A DNA stretch of 64,000 nt from Clostridia bacterium (GTDB lineage: Bacteria > Bacillota > Clostridia > Oscillospirales > CAG-382): the NCBI GenBank assembly GCA_017560085.1, contig JAFYPA010000003.1:35511-99510 (forward strand), read 5' to 3'. Positions within the stretch are counted from its first letter, which is position 1. Each line of letters begins with the position of its first letter. Below, one piece after another: positions 7,874 to 16,145 of this stretch. Position numbers and translations under genes: made by a program. The notes under the pieces were generated by a model that saw nothing but the letters and a program-made list of their open reading frames with translations, searched no databases and was not told the origin of the DNA.

Positions 7874-8701
7874 TCAGAATTCTATGGAAAGACCGTCGTA
7901 GGAAACAACAAAGCCGTATTCCTTTGCCTTTTCGCAGAGCTCCTCGTGGGTTGCACCGCCGTTGTGGCTGAAGTGGTTTACAACGAAAATTGTCTTGTCG
8001 TCGCAAAGCCCCCACTTTATGAGCATTTCCTTTACCTCGGCGTTTTCCTTAATGCCCATATGGTTTCCTCTGTAGTCGAGAAATACGTTTGTGCAGTCGA
8101 AGGAAACAAGGTCAAAGTGCTTACCGCAGCTTTTGAGATATTCGACGGTTATTTCGGGGTATGTGCCCGTATCGTTTGAATAAAGAACCGCCTTGCCGTC
8201 CTTTTCGATTATGTAGAATACGGGAGTGGTTTGCGGTCCGTGGTCGGCACGCAGAGGAGTGATTGTGTAGCCCTCCGCCGTGAAGGGCTTGAATTCCTCG
8301 ACGAGATGACATCTTACACGGCTTTCGGGGACACCGTCGGTCTTGCATCTTTCGGTTGCCATTTCGTAGCCTGATCTGGTAAGGTACATATCAAGCGGGA
8401 TTTCGGGGATGTTGTTTCCGATGCCCGGATTTCTGCACCAGAGCTCGCGCTCGTAGAGGTGGTCCATATGGCTGTGGGTTACAATGCAGGTGTGTATGTC
8501 CTCAAGCGGAAGTCCGTGGTTGAGGGCGTGCATATATGTGTCCGCGGGGAAATCAATCAGGATTTTGTCGTCTATAAGCGCCTGGCTTCTGGTTTTAATT
8601 TCCTTGCCCTTTACCTTTCTTGCGTTTTCGCAGACTCTGCATTTGCAGAAAAGTCCGGGAATACCCTCAGCCGCCGCTGTGCCGTAGTAGGTGATTTTCA
8701 T
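7874..8701 (-). CDS. PhnP-like MBL-fold metallo-hydrolase (copy 2)
   Basis: 275-residue paralogue of the preceding entry with the same architecture: CKCRVC at residues 19-24, HSHMDH at 76-81, SNDTG and SFDCTN metal-site segments, and HFSHNGG near the end. The tandem copies differ most in the middle (residues 85-130), the region likely to shape the substrate pocket. Its ATG overlaps the stop of the flavin reductase gene (ATGA), which suggests translational coupling and one operon. Confidence 0.88.
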   Translation of the reverse strand: MKITYYGTAAAEGIPGLFCKCRVCENARKVKGKEIKTRSQALIDDKILIDFPADTYMHALNHGLPLEDIHTCIVTHSHMDHLYERELWCRNPGIGNNIPEIPLDMYLTRSGYEMATERCKTDGVPESRVRCHLVEEFKPFTAEGYTITPLRADHGPQTTPVFYIIEKDGKAVLYSNDTGTYPEITVEYLKSCGKHFDLVSFDCTNVFLDYRGNHMGIKENAEVKEMLIKWGLCDDKTIFVVNHFSHNGGATHEELCEKAKEYGFVVSYDGLSIEF

Positions 8702-9855
8702 TTCTTATACTCCTTTTTATAGGGCTTTTTGGAGTCCTTTTTATAGTCGGATTTGTAGTCCTTCTTGAATCCGTCTTTCTTGAAATCTCTGCCCGAATCC
8801 TTTTTGAAGCCGTCTTTTTTGAAGTCCTTTTTGTAATCCTTCTTGAAGTCGGAATCCTTGCCGTAGGGCTTTCTGTCGCTCTTCTTATCGGAGTAGCTGT
8901 CCTTTTTGCCGTAGGGCTTCTTTTCGTATGCCTTCTTTTCGTAAGGCTGCTTGTCGCTCTTGCGGTAGGGCTTGTCGGAGTAGGACTTGCGGTCGGATTT
9001 GTAATCCTTCTTTTCTCTTGTGTCGTTGGTGCTCTTGCGGGGATAGCCCTTCTTTGCTTCGGTGGGCTTTTCGGGGATTGCTTCCTCGGGGATATCCGTC
9101 TCCATATCCTTTTCAATGTCCTTTATGATATCGTCAAGAATAAGCTCGCCCATGCCCTTGTCTGCGGTGTCCAATTCGATTTCGGCAAGGGGGATTTCCT
9201 TCTTGATTTTTACTGTGTCGGCGGAGGCTTTTCTTGCTTCCTTTTTTGCTTCCTTCTTGGCTTCCGCCTTCTTTTTGCTGTTCTTCTTTTCTGCAGAGAA
9301 GCCGAAGTTGCCTATTCTCTTACCGAGTGCATAATATTCACCGTGGGCGAATGCCATAAGTCCCGCCTTGTCGAGTCTGAGCTTGCCCTCGCTGTCAATG
9401 ATGCTTTCCTCAACGCCCGTGCAGAGGATGTCTGCGATGAACATATCGTGTGTGCCCATTTCCACAACGTCCGTAACTCTGCACTCAAGGGACAGAGGAC
9501 AGCCGACAATCACGGGGGCGTTTACCTCGCTTGCCGTTTCTGTCAGAAGCTCACATTTTTCGAATTTGTTAACCTTCGCTCCCGTGAACATACCGCAGTA
9601 GTCCACCGCCTTTACCATAGCCGCTGTGGGGATGTTGATTACGAATTCGCCGCTGTTTTTTATGATGTCGTAGGAATATCTGCCCTTTCTTACGGAAATG
9701 TAGGTCTTGGGCGGTACGGTGTTGAGTATTCCCGTCCACGCAACCGTGAAAACGTTTTCCGCTTCCATTCCGTTTCTGTCTGTTCCTTTGCAGGTGATGA
9801 GTACTGCGGGCATAGGCGCGAGAAGTGTGCCGCCCTTCCAGATTTGCTTTGCCAT
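8698..9855 (-). CDS. Flavin reductase-like protein with a long Lys/Asp/aromatic repeat tail
   Basis: Residues 1 to ~190 form an FMN-binding split barrel of the flavin reductase / conserved protein family. TWxGILNTVPPKTYISVRKGRYSYD-type sequence, NIP and GCPLSLECRVTDVVEMGTHDMFI segments are visible. Residues ~195-285 are Lys/Ala/Glu-rich. The last ~100 residues are an extremely basic tail of KKDF, KKDGF and KKPYGKK units, the same kind of repeat as at the N-terminus of RlmB 2 kb away. The usual family length is about 190 residues, so the tail doubles the protein. The ATG follows AGGAG. It overlaps the MBL gene by 4 bases and lies 25 bases after the SLH protein gene. Confidence 0.85.
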   Translation of the reverse strand: MAKQIWKGGTLLAPMPAVLITCKGTDRNGMEAENVFTVAWTGILNTVPPKTYISVRKGRYSYDIIKNSGEFVINIPTAAMVKAVDYCGMFTGAKVNKFEKCELLTETASEVNAPVIVGCPLSLECRVTDVVEMGTHDMFIADILCTGVEESIIDSEGKLRLDKAGLMAFAHGEYYALGKRIGNFGFSAEKKNSKKKAEAKKEAKKEARKASADTVKIKKEIPLAEIELDTADKGMGELILDDIIKDIEKDMETDIPEEAIPEKPTEAKKGYPRKSTNDTREKKDYKSDRKSYSDKPYRKSDKQPYEKKAYEKKPYGKKDSYSDKKSDRKPYGKDSDFKKDYKKDFKKDGFKKDSGRDFKKDGFKKDYKSDYKKDSKKPYKKEYKK

Positions 9856-9880
9856 AATTTTCTCCTGTGTTTTTATTTAA

Positions 9881-12568
9881 TCAATTGAATGATGTGTATT
9901 CGTATGTGTAATAGGGGATATGCTCGGTAAAGTATAGCTTTGCGCCAAGCTCACCGAGAATTGTTTTGAGAGTTGCATATGCCGTAACATCTGTGGGGTA
10001 TGTGATGCCGTTTACGTAGCCGAAGGTACAAAGGTCGTTACCGACACCGACGATATATGTATTGCCGTACATAGTCGGCTTGTATTCCTCCTTCGAGAAC
10101 TGGATACGCAGTAAATCCTGAACGCTTCTGTCCATAACATTGTTTCTTATAACGAAATTTCTGAAGGGGTTTCCGTAAGGATTCGAGCGGATATGCCTTT
10201 GACCGTAGCCGTTGGGACGGGTAGAGCCGAAGCCGTAACCGCATCTTCGCATTATGTTTTCCTCGAAAAGCACATTGTTGCCGTCACGGATAACACCGTT
10301 TACCTCTATGAAGAAATATTCGATACTGTAAACGCATTCCGTTATAAGGTTTTCTCTGTATGTAACATTGTACATTGTAAGGTCAAGACCGTTTGACGAA
10401 TTGTCGTACTGATGGGTAACGCCCGCATCGTAGCATTGATAGAGGTAGCAGTTTTCAATAAGGTAGCCGTCACATCCGCCGTAAATTTCAATGCCGTTTC
10501 CGTAGCGGGTGACTCTGTTGGGGCTGTTGTTGTAGTGCTGAACCGAGCCTCCTATCCAGCCGAGCTCACAGTTTTTTACGATAAGATTGCTTCTTGTCCC
10601 CGAGCCTATGCCGTGACAGCCGACATACATTACGCAGATGTTGTCAATTGTGACGCCGTCGCTTTTTACGCTTATGCCGTTTGCTCTGACGGAGAATTCT
10701 ATCGAGTAAAAGACCTCGCCCGGATTTCCCGCATCACAGCGGAGATACAATGGTCCTGTTGCTGTGGAGATATTGATTCTGCCGTTTTTTGTGTCAAGCT
10801 TTGAGTTTGCACTGTGGAAGAAGTTTAAATCGAAATCAAGCTCGCGTGTGTAGTCGTAGACCTCGGATTCGTTTCCTCTTATGACATATCCGCCGTCCGC
10901 CGTGCAGGAGGGGATGTCCTTGTATGCGTACTTTTCTCCGCCGTTGAAGACTATGTTTCCGACATCCGTCATATCTTCGTTAAGGTATTTCCAGATTTTC
11001 TTACCGCTTACCGTGTCCTCGTAGTCGAGAGTCCACATTTCCTTTACCGCTCCGTCCTCGGGAGAGCCGTATATTTTCGGCTTGTCGCCCTTGCCGTATG
11101 CGGAAAGTGTGATTGCCTTGTCTATTGAAACATTACCTCTGAAGGTACATCCTCTCTGAAGGAGCACCGTGTCACCATCGGCACATACGGAAATTGCCTT
11201 TTTTATCGTTGCGAAGGGAGCATCCTCCGAAAGACCGCTGTTCTCGTCACTTCCAAAGGTGGAAACATAATATATTTTTTCGGAATTTTTCGGATATTCC
11301 GATTCCGTGCTTCTGATTTCGGTTATTCTGTTTTGCTCAAGCTCGTCGAGCTGTGCGATGATACGGTTGCCCTCGGCGGTGTCGTAAAATTCATCGGGGT
11401 TGATTTTTGAATTGAGGTCAAAGCTCGGTGAGCCGATGTTGTAAAGCCATTTTCCGTTTGTGGCAACAAAGTCGGTACAGCTTGCGATTATATCCTCGAA
11501 GTTCATATGGGAGCGGTCGACATCAAAGAATGGCATAACTATGTCGTAGCCGATGGCGTCCTTACTTATGTGGTTTCCGAAGCTTCGGTTTATAAGCGAA
11601 AGTGCCTGCGCACGGGTGATAAGTGTGCTGTTGTCGGTGCTTATTGTGTCACCGTCACCGATTTTTTCGTCAAGGGATGAGAGATAAAGCATTCTCGCAA
11701 ATTCGTTTCGGGTCATATATCCGTCGGGGGAAAATTCATCGGTGTAGCCCTTGAGAATGCCCTTTTCGTAGCAGTAGCCGATGTAGTCAGAGTACCATTC
11801 CGAGGCCTTGACATCCGTGAAGGGATGGCTTCCGCATATTTCCTCGTTGCCCGCAATGCTTCTTGCGATAAGTGTACAGCCTTGGGCTCTTGTAATGGGA
11901 GAAGCGGGGCGGAAGGTGCCGTCCTCAAAGCCCTCTGCGATTCTTTCTCGGATTGCGATATCGGGCTCCTCGGACATAAAAATTATGTGACCTATATAAA
12001 TGGAATCATCCTTTGAAAGTCCGTCGAGCTTTGCATATCCGAAGGGGAGAAAATGCATCTGACGGAGTGTGTGCACCTCAAGGTCGTCCGACAGCATTTC
12101 GTCTATAAAGCGCATATCGAAAACTGCGTGGCTCCATTTGTTTGCCACGATTTTTTCACGGCTCGGGGTCTGTGCCGACTGGATATATTCGGGCTTGAGA
12201 TTTCCACCGTTGGTTTTGTAGTGTGCTACCATATCGTAGCTTTGCGGATTTTCCGATACGTACTTGTATTCCACTGCAAGCCACTTGTATCTGTCGAGGT
12301 CAACATTGAGGCTTGCGAGGGTGTAGGCGTCAATCTTCAGCGTGTTTGTGGAGGTATCATCGTAGTCGGGATTGGGGACGATTTTTACCGCCTTTCGTCC
12401 GTCAATCTCGGTGTTTTCGACGGTTGCCGTGTTTTCTCGGACAACGACTCCGCATTGGTAGTCGGTGAAAAGTGCGACTATCGGCTCTGCCTCTTCACTT
12501 GCAAGGGCGCAGGAGAAGGACAAAAGAAAAATCATAACGAATGCCGAAGGGATGCTTTTTATATTCAA
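9881..12568 (-). CDS. SLH-domain surface protein with parallel beta-helix
   Basis: Exported cell-wall protein. From the TTG at 12568 a signal peptide is visible (NIKSIPSAFVMIFLLSFS, then CALASEEA). After ~190 residues of unassigned sequence come S-layer-homology repeats (FEDGTFRPASPITRAQG, FTDVKASEWYSDYI, KGYTDEFSPDGYMTRNEFAR) that would hold it on pyruvylated wall polymer. From ~residue 440, YYVSTFGSDENSGLSEDAPF opens a right-handed parallel beta-helix like those of polysaccharide lyases and hydrolases. I prefer TTG 12568 (AAGGTGG 8 bases before it) or GTG 12571 to the ATG at 12625, which has no ribosome site. The substrate is unknown; catalytic residues cannot be assigned by eye. Confidence 0.85.
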   Translation of the reverse strand: MNIKSIPSAFVMIFLLSFSCALASEEAEPIVALFTDYQCGVVVRENTATVENTEIDGRKAVKIVPNPDYDDTSTNTLKIDAYTLASLNVDLDRYKWLAVEYKYVSENPQSYDMVAHYKTNGGNLKPEYIQSAQTPSREKIVANKWSHAVFDMRFIDEMLSDDLEVHTLRQMHFLPFGYAKLDGLSKDDSIYIGHIIFMSEEPDIAIRERIAEGFEDGTFRPASPITRAQGCTLIARSIAGNEEICGSHPFTDVKASEWYSDYIGYCYEKGILKGYTDEFSPDGYMTRNEFARMLYLSSLDEKIGDGDTISTDNSTLITRAQALSLINRSFGNHISKDAIGYDIVMPFFDVDRSHMNFEDIIASCTDFVATNGKWLYNIGSPSFDLNSKINPDEFYDTAEGNRIIAQLDELEQNRITEIRSTESEYPKNSEKIYYVSTFGSDENSGLSEDAPFATIKKAISVCADGDTVLLQRGCTFRGNVSIDKAITLSAYGKGDKPKIYGSPEDGAVKEMWTLDYEDTVSGKKIWKYLNEDMTDVGNIVFNGGEKYAYKDIPSCTADGGYVIRGNESEVYDYTRELDFDLNFFHSANSKLDTKNGRINISTATGPLYLRCDAGNPGEVFYSIEFSVRANGISVKSDGVTIDNICVMYVGCHGIGSGTRSNLIVKNCELGWIGGSVQHYNNSPNRVTRYGNGIEIYGGCDGYLIENCYLYQCYDAGVTHQYDNSSNGLDLTMYNVTYRENLITECVYSIEYFFIEVNGVIRDGNNVLFEENIMRRCGYGFGSTRPNGYGQRHIRSNPYGNPFRNFVIRNNVMDRSVQDLLRIQFSKEEYKPTMYGNTYIVGVGNDLCTFGYVNGITYPTDVTAYATLKTILGELGAKLYFTEHIPYYTYEYTSFN

Positions 12569-12686
12569 CACGGTCACCACCTTTGCGGGAAAATACTTGT
12601 CTATAAAATTTACAGAATTCACCATAGGGTGAAATATTTAGAGTGTAAAATACTTCTGTTAAAAATCTCGGAGGTATTCAAATACC

Positions 12687-13577
12687 ATGACTCTGCCGCT
12701 TCAGAAAATAACAGGCCACATATACGCAATAATTGTTGTAGCAATATGGAGCATAACCTATGTTGCAACGGATATGCTTCTCGCCTCGGGCTTTACGGCG
12801 CTTCACATTCTCGTTCTGCGGTTTCTTCTTGCTCTCGGCGTGCTTTATATAATGAAGCCAAAGCTTTATCCGGCAAAAAGCATTAAGGAAGAGCTCGGCT
12901 TTGTGTTCATTTCTCTTTTCGGAATGTTCTTTTACTATATTTTCGAAAACTACGCTATAGGCAAAACAGACGGCACGAATGTTGCAATCATAATAAGCTT
13001 TGTTCCGATTCTGACCACCGTCGGAAGTGCCCTTTTCGGCAGGAAAACCAAGATTACAGCCGTGACGATTCTCGGCTTTGCGATTGCCATTGTCGGTGTT
13101 GCGATGGTTGTGTTCAACGGTACGGTAAAGCTTGACTTCGACCTTTTCGGATATGTCCTCGCCTTCGGTGCGGCACTTTGCTGGACGGTTTATTCCGTTA
13201 TCCTTGAGGGGTATCTTGAAAAATACGACAGCATCATAATCACAAGAAGAATGCTGATTTACACTCTCATTGTTCTTTTGCCGATGACCTTTATTCTTGA
13301 CGGTGCACCGAAAATGATTCTGTTTGCGCAGAAGCCCGTGCTTGTGGGATGCATTGCGCTTCTCGGTGTTTTCGGCGGAAGCCTTTGCTATCACTGGTGG
13401 AACAAGGCTACGGAAAGAATCGGTATTGTTATAACGACCAACTATCTTTATGTAAGCCCCTTTATTACTATGGTTTTCGCATTTTTCGTAACGGACAGTC
13501 CGATAACCCTTATGGGAATTGCGGGTGCTGTGCTGATTTTACTCGGTGTAATTCTTTCGGATATGAATAAGAGCTGA
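12687..13577 (+). CDS. EamA/DMT-superfamily transporter
   Basis: 296 residues with about ten hydrophobic helices arranged as two EamA repeats (residues ~10-140 and ~150-290), the layout of drug/metabolite exporters. The substrate cannot be told from sequence. AGGAGG-like TCGGAGG lies before the ATG, with a small GGTATTCAAATACC hairpin between the SD and the start that could modulate initiation. It is divergent from the SLH protein. Its stop lies only 3 bases from the end of the convergent rsmG, leaving no room for a terminator. Confidence 0.88.
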   Translation: MTLPLQKITGHIYAIIVVAIWSITYVATDMLLASGFTALHILVLRFLLALGVLYIMKPKLYPAKSIKEELGFVFISLFGMFFYYIFENYAIGKTDGTNVAIIISFVPILTTVGSALFGRKTKITAVTILGFAIAIVGVAMVVFNGTVKLDFDLFGYVLAFGAALCWTVYSVILEGYLEKYDSIIITRRMLIYTLIVLLPMTFILDGAPKMILFAQKPVLVGCIALLGVFGGSLCYHWWNKATERIGIVITTNYLYVSPFITMVFAFFVTDSPITLMGIAGAVLILLGVILSDMNKS

Positions 13578-13580
13578 AAA

Positions 13581-14312
13581 TCAGAGAGGCTTTTTCACCA
13601 TTTGAGCATATCTTCTGGGGAACTGTGCGGGTGTGTTCTTGACCTTCTTGAACACAAGAAGTGAATGGTGAAGCGTTTCACCGTCAATTCCCTCGGGGAG
13701 GTCAACCTCAAGAGTTTTTACATATTTCGCTCCGAGCATGGGGACTGCGTTTTTGGACATTTCAAGCTCCTCTGCGGCACCTGTTGCCTTGTATGCGATA
13801 AATGTACCGCCCACCTTTACAAAGGGAAGGCTGAGCTCAAGAAGAACGGGAAGGGATGCCACCGCACGGGAAACCGCTATATCAAAGCCCTCACGGTACT
13901 TCTTGTCGGAGGAAACCTCCTCTGCTCTTACGGGCAGGAAATTCGCCTTTATGCCGAGCTCGTTGCACGCCTTTTCCGTGAACTTAAGCTTCTTTGCGGT
14001 GCTGTCAAGGAAGGTTACGGAGATGTCTCTTCTTGCGTGGGCAAGGGGGAGTCCGGGGAAGCCCGCTCCGCAGCCGATGTCTATTACCTTTGAATTTTCG
14101 GGTATGAGGTCAAAGGAGAGTGCGGCAAGCGAATCCGCAAAGTGCTTTATCGCAACGCCCTCCTCGTCCTTTATGGCGGTGAGGTTTGTATGTGCGTTGA
14201 ATTCAAGAAGAAGGGCACAGAGCTTGTCAAAGTCGCATATTGCTTCATCGGAAAGTGCGATGCCGTTTTTCTTGCAGAAGCCGTCAATTATTTTTGTTAC
14301 AACAGAGTCCAT
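13581..14312 (-). CDS. rsmG: 16S rRNA (guanine-527-N7)-methyltransferase RsmG
   Basis: Methylates G527 of 16S rRNA in the 530 loop; its loss gives low-level streptomycin resistance in other bacteria. The SAM-binding motif is VIDIGCGAGFPGLPLA, preceded by the conserved FNAHTNLTAI and KHFADSLAAL and followed by VSRAVASLPVLLEL. I place the start at 14312 (MDSVVTKII), where GGAGA is well spaced; the longer frame to 14372 adds 20 unconserved residues and collides with the divergent gene. The protein is 243 residues, the usual family length. A ParB/Noc-like gene nearby recalls the rsmG-noc neighbourhood of other Firmicutes. Confidence 0.93.
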   Translation of the reverse strand: MDSVVTKIIDGFCKKNGIALSDEAICDFDKLCALLLEFNAHTNLTAIKDEEGVAIKHFADSLAALSFDLIPENSKVIDIGCGAGFPGLPLAHARRDISVTFLDSTAKKLKFTEKACNELGIKANFLPVRAEEVSSDKKYREGFDIAVSRAVASLPVLLELSLPFVKVGGTFIAYKATGAAEELEMSKNAVPMLGAKYVKTLEVDLPEGIDGETLHHSLLVFKKVKNTPAQFPRRYAQMVKKPL

Positions 14313-14373
14313 ATTATCTCCAATTCTACCGCTTTTGCGGTAAATATATTTTTGAAAATGAGGTGAAAGCACC

Positions 14374-15159
14374 GTGGAAAAGATGATTTCGGAATTCCTT
14401 GAGTCTGAAAATATAAAATATTATGCTTCGGTGAGCGTGGAAAAATGTCCGATTCTCTATCCCAAAAAGCTGCCCGAATTTGCGAAAAGCGCAGTATTTT
14501 TTGTGATACCATATCTTGTTCGTGACGAGAAAAAAAGAAATATTTCTCTTTATGCCGTTCCCCGTGATTATCACCTTTATGTAAGAGAGCTTTCCGAGCG
14601 ATTTGCCCTTCTTGCCGAAAGGGAGTTTCCCGAGCTTGAATACCGCTTCTTTGCGGATAATTCCCCTTTTTGCGAAAGGTCCTGTGCTGAGATGTGCGGT
14701 CTCGGAAAGAGAGGCAAAAGCGGACTTCTCATAAATCCCGAATACGGAAGCTTTTTCTTTATAGGAAGCATTTGCTTTTCATATAATATCAGCATAACAC
14801 AAAACACGGAAAATTTCAAGTGTGACTTGTGTGAAAATTGTGAAAAGTGTAAGACATTCTGCCCGATGGCAAGAAATTCCCTCGGTGAATGTCTTTCCGC
14901 CATAACGCAGAAGAAGAAAATTACCGAAGCGGAGGCGGAAATCATAGCGTCGTACCCTGTAAAGTGGGGCTGTGATATCTGTCAGGAGGTCTGCCCTTAC
15001 AATGAGGGGGCATCCGAAACTCCGATTGAGTTCTTTAAGGCTCGCAGGACGCCTTTCCTTACGGCGGAGCTTATTGAGAATATGTCGGATGAGGAATTCT
15101 CGGAGAGGGCTTATTCGTGGCGTGGCAGAGAGGTTATAAAAAGAAATCTCGGGCTTTGA
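14374..15159 (+). CDS. Short QueG-like double [4Fe-4S] protein
   Basis: 261 residues. The C-terminal half has two Cys clusters, CDLCENCEKCKTFCP and CDICQEVCPYN, arranged as the double [4Fe-4S] domain of epoxyqueuosine reductase QueG, and ends in a WRGREVIKRN motif like QueG. The N-terminal ~110 residues resemble a shortened cobalamin-binding DUF1730 region. QueG is usually ~350-390 residues with C-terminal HEAT-like repeats, which are missing here, so the exact reaction is uncertain. The start is GTG at 14374 behind GAGGTGAAA. A terminator-like element overlaps the next gene's start. Confidence 0.75.
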   Translation: MEKMISEFLESENIKYYASVSVEKCPILYPKKLPEFAKSAVFFVIPYLVRDEKKRNISLYAVPRDYHLYVRELSERFALLAEREFPELEYRFFADNSPFCERSCAEMCGLGKRGKSGLLINPEYGSFFFIGSICFSYNISITQNTENFKCDLCENCEKCKTFCPMARNSLGECLSAITQKKKITEAEAEIIASYPVKWGCDICQEVCPYNEGASETPIEFFKARRTPFLTAELIENMSDEEFSERAYSWRGREVIKRNLGL

Positions 15160-15184
15160 TTCGACAGAAAATTTATATGATGTG

Positions 15185-15220
15185 TGGTATACTCTCCCCT
15201 GTAAGGGGGGAGTATTTTTT
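15185..15220 (+). promoter_or_regulatory. Overlapping promoter, terminator hairpin and SD in front of the ParB-like gene
   Basis: TGGTATACT (15185-15193) is an extended -10 element. TACTCTCCCC (15190-15199) pairs with GGGGGGAGTA (15205-15214; one G-U) around a 5-base loop, and T6 (15215-15220) follows immediately, which is a canonical intrinsic terminator. The same right arm supplies the SD GGGGAG for the ATG at 15221. Transcripts from upstream should end here. A transcript starting near 15200 would lack the left arm and expose the SD. Confidence 0.6.
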
Positions 15221-16123
15221 ATGCTTACTGATAAAGAAACGGGCAAGGGAATAAGGTCGGGAATTTTCGATATTCCGCCCTGCCTTATAAAGCCGAATCC
15301 CGCACTTTCAAGGACCGAGTTTTCCGACACATCGCTTGTCAGCCTTGCGGACAGCATCAGACGGTACGGAATTCTGCAGCCGTTGGCGGTGAGGCTTTCG
15401 GAAAAGGGTAAATATGAGCTTATTGCGGGGGAGAGACGGCTTCGTGCGGCAATGCTGCTCTCGCTTCGGACGGTGCCCTGCGTTATTGTGGGGACGGAGG
15501 AAAAATACGAGTTTCTGTCGGTGGTGGAAAACATTCACCGTGAGGGGCTCGGAATGTTTGACGAGGCAAGAGCGATAAGAAGGCTTTACGAAAAGCACGG
15601 CAGGAATGCTTCAAAAACGGCGGCTCTTCTGTCGTTTTCCGAGTCGGAGCTTTGCGAAAGGCTTCGGCTCTGTGAGTTTTCAAGAGCGGAGATGCAGGCA
15701 CTTGATTCGCTTGGCGTGGGAATGCGGGATGCGCTTTTGTATCTCGGTGTTCCGCAGGTCTTACGGTTTTACACGATAAAGCTTTGTGCGGAAAAGGGTC
15801 TTTCGGGGACGGAGGCTTCGGCGCTGTGCTCTGCGATAGCGACGGAGAAGGGACTTACTCCGGACGAGCTTGAGTCCTTTGCGGTGAAATTCATTGAGGG
15901 CATAAGAGCCATTGAGAAGGAGGAAAGCACAGTGCCGACCGAAGAGCCTCAGAGCGGTCGCAGAACCATATTCCTGCGTGACCTTCGTGCCTTTGAGATT
16001 TCTCTTTCAAAGACCTGCGCAACTCTTGAGCGTGCGGGATTCTCGGCGGACATCAAAACGGAAAAGGACGGCGAGAAAACCGTGTACACCATTTGCGTGG
16101 AGCAGAGAAAGAAAAAGGGCTGA
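15221..16123 (+). CDS. ParB/Noc-family DNA-binding partition protein
   Basis: 300-residue member of the ParB/Spo0J/Noc family of CTP-dependent DNA clamps. The N-terminal domain has the GERRLRA CTP-binding motif at residues 70-76 and ENIHREGLGMFDEARA, the stretch leading into the central helix-turn-helix (GRNASKTAALLSFSESELCERLRL), which recognises a parS- or NBS-type site. The C-terminal part differs from classical Spo0J. Proximity to rsmG fits a Noc-like role (nucleoid occlusion), but no parA is visible, so the choice between ParB and Noc is open. I chose the ATG at 15221; the frame to 15182 begins inside the promoter region. Confidence 0.85.
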   Translation: MLTDKETGKGIRSGIFDIPPCLIKPNPALSRTEFSDTSLVSLADSIRRYGILQPLAVRLSEKGKYELIAGERRLRAAMLLSLRTVPCVIVGTEEKYEFLSVVENIHREGLGMFDEARAIRRLYEKHGRNASKTAALLSFSESELCERLRLCEFSRAEMQALDSLGVGMRDALLYLGVPQVLRFYTIKLCAEKGLSGTEASALCSAIATEKGLTPDELESFAVKFIEGIRAIEKEESTVPTEEPQSGRRTIFLRDLRAFEISLSKTCATLERAGFSADIKTEKDGEKTVYTICVEQRKKKG

Positions 16124-16137
16124 CATTGCTGTCAGCC
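16117..16137 (-). terminator. Terminator hairpin between convergent genes
   Basis: GGCTGACA (16118-16125) and TGTCAGCC (16130-16137) form an 8-base-pair stem with a 4-base loop. On the minus strand it is followed by CTTTTTCTTT, so it mainly serves the epimerase gene; it overlaps the stop of the ParB-like gene. Confidence 0.7.
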
Positions 16138-16145
16138 GCGGTTGC

